A DNA stretch of 64,000 nt from Astropecten irregularis (taxonomy: Eukaryota > Echinodermata > Asteroidea > Paxillosida > Astropectinidae), in NCBI GenBank assembly GCA_963971285.1, contig OZ020259.1:8680001-8744000 (forward strand). The letters run 5' to 3'. A model generated the notes under the pieces. The model saw only the letters and a program-made list of their open reading frames with translations, made no database searches and was not told the DNA's origin. Positions 42,501 to 48,500 of this stretch are shown here, in pieces. Each line of letters starts with the position of its first letter. The first letter of the stretch is position 1. Position numbers and translations under genes: made by a program.

Positions 42501-45500
42501 TTCACACTGGACAGGGGTTGACCCGGGGTTGGAATTGGCGGCGATTCACACTGGACATTTTTCAACCCCGCGTCAACCCCGAGATTGATTTCAACCCAGG
42601 TTGAACTCAACCCTGCTCAGGACAAGGATTGAGATTTTTTGCTCAGGGTTGAAAAAGGCCTTGTGAATTGAATCGGGTTGAGTTCACCCCGGGTTGAAGG
42701 TGTATGAACCTGTATGGTTTTACACTAATTTGTTCACCGCCATTTTCTTCAAGCGATTCAAGATGTCAACCTGTGTTTACATTATTCCTTGAAATTTCTA
42801 AACAGCCCACGGAGTCGGAGTCAGGAATGGGAACAGTGGCCTAAGATATGAGCAAGGGTTTCTATGGAAACAGACAGAACAAAGGCATGCACCGGCTCAT
42901 GAAAAAATTATATACATGTGTAGGTGGTCGGCCAGCAGAAATGTGACCAATGGTGCAGCAAGAAGCAACAAGACAAGATCCATGCATAAAATATCCCTGT
43001 GAATTGCTTTGACAGTCCAACCCGAAAACAGCTACATGTAGGTGAAGTACAGAGATAGTCGTTGACCCAATAGGCTCCATGGTTGAGCGGATACAGACAA
43101 TTAGACATTGCCCATGGGAGACAGGAGGAATTGCACCACTGCAGAGTTGGGCCCTACATGTATGTATTCCATAGCAAACATGGCCTAAACGTCATCCATC
43201 GCCAAAATTATCCAAAACATCAAATTTCTGCATTTGATCACGTCATACGCAACTGACAAAGTTTTGACTGAGACGTCAACCACCACTGACGGCATAAGAT
43301 ACGCTGCTTTTTCACATCATCCAGCAAATTTCCACTCGTTTTCTGAGACACCCTATGCCGTTTTGTCACGTCCTCCGGATGTCAAAATGTGGGTTTTTTT
43401 CCGCATGTTAAGGGTATTATCCATCGCAGACTGGTTAACTATCAAATACATAATTTACAGTACATGTAAGTGTACACTATGTATCACAAAATTCAAAAAA
43501 ATGTAATAATGGTCACATGTCACCAACATGAGAATAAACTGCATTACCTGAATTGTTTAAACTGCAACTTTTTATGAAAGAAGTTCATAAATTGATTATT
43601 TATGACAGGTCTGCTTGGGAGTATGTGAAGACTTTGTATAAAGGAGACGGTTGAAGGTACCCAAGTAAGTTACAATGCTGGGGAAGAGAGGAAATTCTAT
43701 TAGGTAACCACTCACTAGCAGATGATGTGTACAAATGAAAAAGATTTCTCTGATGGCCCAACATGTCAAACTTTCCCCTCCACTACAGGTCTATGGGTTG
43801 GAGTGCCATATCATTGCCATTGACGTCCAGTGGATATTTAAGAATGCACTTAACATCACTCACAACAAAACCTTCTCCCTCAAAAAATGCAACAGAATCT
43901 ATACTTTTTTGCACCGAGAGGCGAGAGCTGACAAAGGACTAATGAGAGACGTACCTGTTCACGCTGGTGGTATTCCATATTATTGTATTATGATAGCATC
44001 TCTGAAGTTCAATCTTTATATATTCCTATTGTTTAAGATCAATTTCTGCCCTGGAATCACACCTAAGGCCATAAAAAAAAAATTGTTGTATTGGCGTAAC
44101 GGAGGTTTGGAAAATAGGGTAGGGCGGGCGGATTTTTTTTTTTTATATTTAATTTTTCATGGGGTATTAAATGCTTTTTCCCCTGTATATCACAGTATTT
44201 GACGTGTCAAATAAAGACAAGAAATTACATAACAACTTTAACCAGTCTGGTTTCCATCTTTTGCTCCTTTTAAGCTTTTAATCTGCATAGAAATTTGCGA
44301 TTTTCTTCTCTTTTTTTTTTTTTTCCCCCGATTTGTATTTATTTATTAATTTATTATTTGTTTTTTTGGTTTAAAATGTTTACGGTCGGGGCATATTTTT
44401 GGGTCGGGCGGGTTACGCCAATACAACAATTTTTTTTTTATGGCCTAAGGGTCTTGGCAACTCACATTGCTCAATAATCAAATTTGATAAAAGTAGAATA
44501 ATTCTTTTCAGTGCTTTCTTTCAGTGTTTTGTGTATACACATTGTCACACGAGGTACCAGCAAAAAAACTTTGTCAACTTAATACTGTACATCACATGAG
44601 AAATACAGCTTCAAGTTCATCCCCTGATCAGTGTTCTCCATGGTGTTTACATGTGGAAGCACTTTGATCACTAAAATAAGGTTCAAACCTGGGAATGGAA
44701 CATGTACATACTGTACATAATGTACATAATGTAACTGTAGATATTCTCAGAGGAACCCAATAAAAAGAGGGATACTGTACATCAGCTCTAGTGCAACAAA
44801 ACAAGATCAGGTGGTCTGCATTGCTGCAACAGGTGGTGGATGGACATGTGTACACAAAACATGATATAAAAATATGATAAAACTATACGATGTACAGTGT
44901 AACACAATTGCTTTTCACCGTCAGCCTCAAATATCTGAATATTGATTTTACTATTTATGAATCACAGCATACTGTATCTTTGCATTTGGTATACAGTGAA
45001 ACACCACTAAAATGAATATGGCGGAATGCACAAATATTATCCGTTTACTTATAGTGGTTGTTTATTATACATACATGTAAGTGATTTAAAGAACAATTAT
45101 GTATTGTACACAAAAATGTGAGTCAAGAATGATGTTCGGTATATAGCCAAATATTCAAGCACACAGGCATAAAGTATACATGTACATGTACACGTACGAA
45201 TGCTCATCCTGGGATGGAAAGAAAACACAGTGAAGTTATTTTCAAGTACAGTAATCCATGACTGGTTTAAAAGTTTCAGTAGAAAATATGCTATTATTCT
45301 CTCTCTGAGTGTCCATTCATCTGTAACCCCCAATGCCAACAGCAGGGAGCGGTTTCTATCAAAAGCTTAGGAATGCCCTATATATGAAAGTACTTTTCCC
45401 ACACGAACAGGCAATTGTATTGAACTTGTGGTTGTTTTCATTGATAACCTGATTCTTGATCATACACAATTTGACAAGTGAGTGTATGAAAAGCCCCTGG

Positions 45501-48500
45501 TGCAATGCCATGTTGTGCATGACTGGACAACAATGTAAATTAAGGCATGCAGAACGTGACAATGTGCAAGTATTGCATTTTCTTATCCTTGAATCAAGTA
45601 AGTCTGACAGTTAACCAGTCAGTTCACATCTTCACATCTAGCCTACATGTACATGTAGGTCAATGAACAGTTGTGACAGTTGGACAAAATACATGCACAG
45701 TGCATTACCATGTTAATGTGCCTCAATGTAAATATGCCTACAACTTAAACATTTGAAAACATGCTGCTCCATGTACAGTACAGTATGTACCACTACACGT
45801 ACATTTCACATAGTCTATAAATACATATTTATATGAAGGTGTACACTGTACAGTACTATACCAAAAAGATAAAGACCTGGAGCATAATATACATGTACAC
45901 TGTGCATGCATATAATACATATTTTCCAGCCTGCTGGGTGATCGGGGCATGCAAAGAAAATTTGAAACTGCAAAATGTCAAAACAATTTACACAATCATG
46001 AACATTGCAATACACATTCTTAAAGAACTCTGACACATTGGGTTTTAATCAGCAATTAAATTTTAAAATTAAGGTCTGCCTTTATAATATGACAACAATT
46101 ATATATTGCCAAACGAACAAAGATAATTGACTATTGGGGTCACTTCCAATGTAGGGCTGGATTGCTCAGTTGGTAGAGTGCCTGTACGGTATTCAGGAGA
46201 TCGCCGGTTCGAATCCTGCTCCAGTCAATTTTTCTTTGTTCACTTTTCAATAATAATTATTGTTAGTAGACATGGTAGAAAGACAGGTGATTCCATAGTC
46301 TAGAAGCCAGAAGAGAAAGAGGCACTCAAGGTCCCGATCCATTTAATATTGGTTGGACCTTTTATAGGAGTGACTTATTCCTGACACAGCATTCATTTCC
46401 TCATGGGGTCAAGATTTTAACCTTCAGGTCAGAAAATTGATATAAATACATCACAGGCGCAACAATGCTAGGCCTATTCTTTGATTTGGAAGCAATCAGA
46501 ATCAGTAGGAATGATTTTAGAAAGGTTGATTACATGACATGACTTCCTGGACCAAGTCAAGACATGATGAAAAACTGTGTTCTCAATTTATTTAATTTTT
46601 TATAAGACCCATGGGATGATTCTGCAGTCCTGAGAAGATCACCAATATGATGGTAAATAGGCTTTTAATAATTACAACACCATATCAAAACGAATTCAGT
46701 GTTCCCATCATTCAATTTCAATAAAGTTTGACTTATCCAAAGTTCTACAATCTCTACCGACCCAACTTATTTTTGGACATGTTACCAGAAACACAGCATT
46801 TTTTTCTTTTCGCCTGAATACTAATACTAATAAGTAATAGGGATACATTGGTACACAGACATGTACAGTGACTCCAGTGATCATGGTGATACTGTCATGA
46901 CAGTACACATATGACACAATGTATTTTGAGTGCACATGTACATGTATGTGCAGTGGAGCTTCAAAACAAGACCAAAATACCACTTGCCAACACAATAGAT
47001 GTAGATGCTTCTCTGGTTTACTGAAATCCCCCCTAATACAACAATAGGGACAGCCATTCAATTCATACTGAATCCTCTTAAATCCTGCAATCAACATGCC
47101 CCCAGAACAATGTTCTTGTAGGCTCAACACAATTCCCCCAATGTACACACTATACCACACTCTGATCCCTTCAGACTGCTACAAAACATCAGGAGAACTA
47201 AAAGAATTTGTAGTTTGACTCTGTTTGACTGAATCAAATGACTACGCATAGCCATCCTGGGGTCGATTTCACGAAGCCCTGCGATCGATCGTAACTCGAG
47301 TTACGAAGGATAACCCATCGTAGGGGGGCCTATCCCACGTAGGGCTTCAATGCATCAAAAGGTCCTACGATTGATAGTAAGTTACGAAGGGGTTTGGTGA
47401 AATGGACCCCTGGCCATGTAATGTGCATCACAAATCCTCAAGATTTATGTGGTTTATACATTTTGGTTTATACATTTAACATCATGGCTTGTAGGCCTTG
47501 TTCTTCCTTGGTAATATGAAGAGTGCAAAAACAAACAGATCCGTTTTTAAATCAAGCATTTAAAAAATCAGTCTGTGCGAGCACCCAAAAACTGAGGTCT
47601 ATTCTGCGTATCATACCACCATATGCCTGTGATGTACTACTTAATATAAAAAATGTTAACTGGAAAATGCATGAATCAAGCCAGGTCTTGAATTTGGTTC
47701 TGAAAAGGGCAAGGCCTATTTTGTTTTTCCATTGCAAGGGGCACTTCCATTGGAAAATCATAATGTATAGGGGGCAAGAAGGCCAAGAACCAGGGCAACG
47801 AAGGCCATCACCTCTGTGGCCTCCATTAAATTCAAGGCTTGTCCAGCAAATTTCCAGAGTTCCAGAAGGCGAAATAATCACCGATCCAAATCCAGCTTTT
47901 CAAGCATCGGTCTAGTGCTCTACAAAGCATCTATATAGAGCTCTGCAACGGTCTGGTAGATATCCTTTCTTACTGGAATCAACAAACACCAGACCACTAG
48001 ACTACATGTACATTGTAATATATGGTGCACAGCTCTCATTATTCTATACATTACATTGTACGCCTATAAATTAGCAACTTTAAAATGGTACATTCTTAGT
48101 CCAAATTTGTTAAATCAGTCAACTTTTTCCTTTCTATTGATTCAGTCAACTTACTTTCTAAATCTGCCAAACTTTGTAAGTTTCCCAATCATTCAAAGTG
48201 ACATTTTTTTCCATCAATCTTTTAAGAAGAGGAATACCTTCCAATCTAGTTTTTTTTTCATCTACCACCCCTGTCAGGCATGCAACTTGGACTGCAATGA
48301 GGAAATTCCAATCTTGACCACACTTTGTACAGTGTTTTTTCAATGGCATAAGAGCGAAGTAAAAACAAGAGGAAATCAGCTGTTCTGAGGAAAAGTTGCA
48401 TACTTATCCTGTGTAAAATTTTGTAACAATTTTGTTCATAATTGCACATATGAGGATACTTACCTTCTTGGAATTGTATTGTCCTATGGGTAAAATCTCA

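Larger units (their letters stand above)
19360..48463 (-). other. CAMSAP intron 1 (about 29.1 kb), repeat-filled
   Basis: No conserved coding exon was recognised between exons 1 and 2, whose peptides join contiguously as in the family. The intron is crowded with ACATGT/GTACATGTAC runs, a CR1-like LINE, SINEs and hairpin elements listed separately. Short ORFs within it show no recognisable domain. The stretches 25.6-28.1, 30.2-31.6, 32.3-34.3, 35.7-36.3, 41.3-43.6 and 44.6-46.1 kb hold only AT-rich, ACATGT-rich DNA as far as I can see. Confidence 0.8.

Noticed and set aside
43735..44202. A 155-residue plus-strand ORF
   Set aside because: No domain was recognised, and its last third runs into the T-rich TIR element at 44067-44445; probably chance.
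47523..47915. Overlapping ORFs of 130 (+) and 109 (-) residues
   Set aside because: No known motif, no splice-bounded exon and no conserved pattern; it looks like a dispersed repeat rich in 'ggcc' words.
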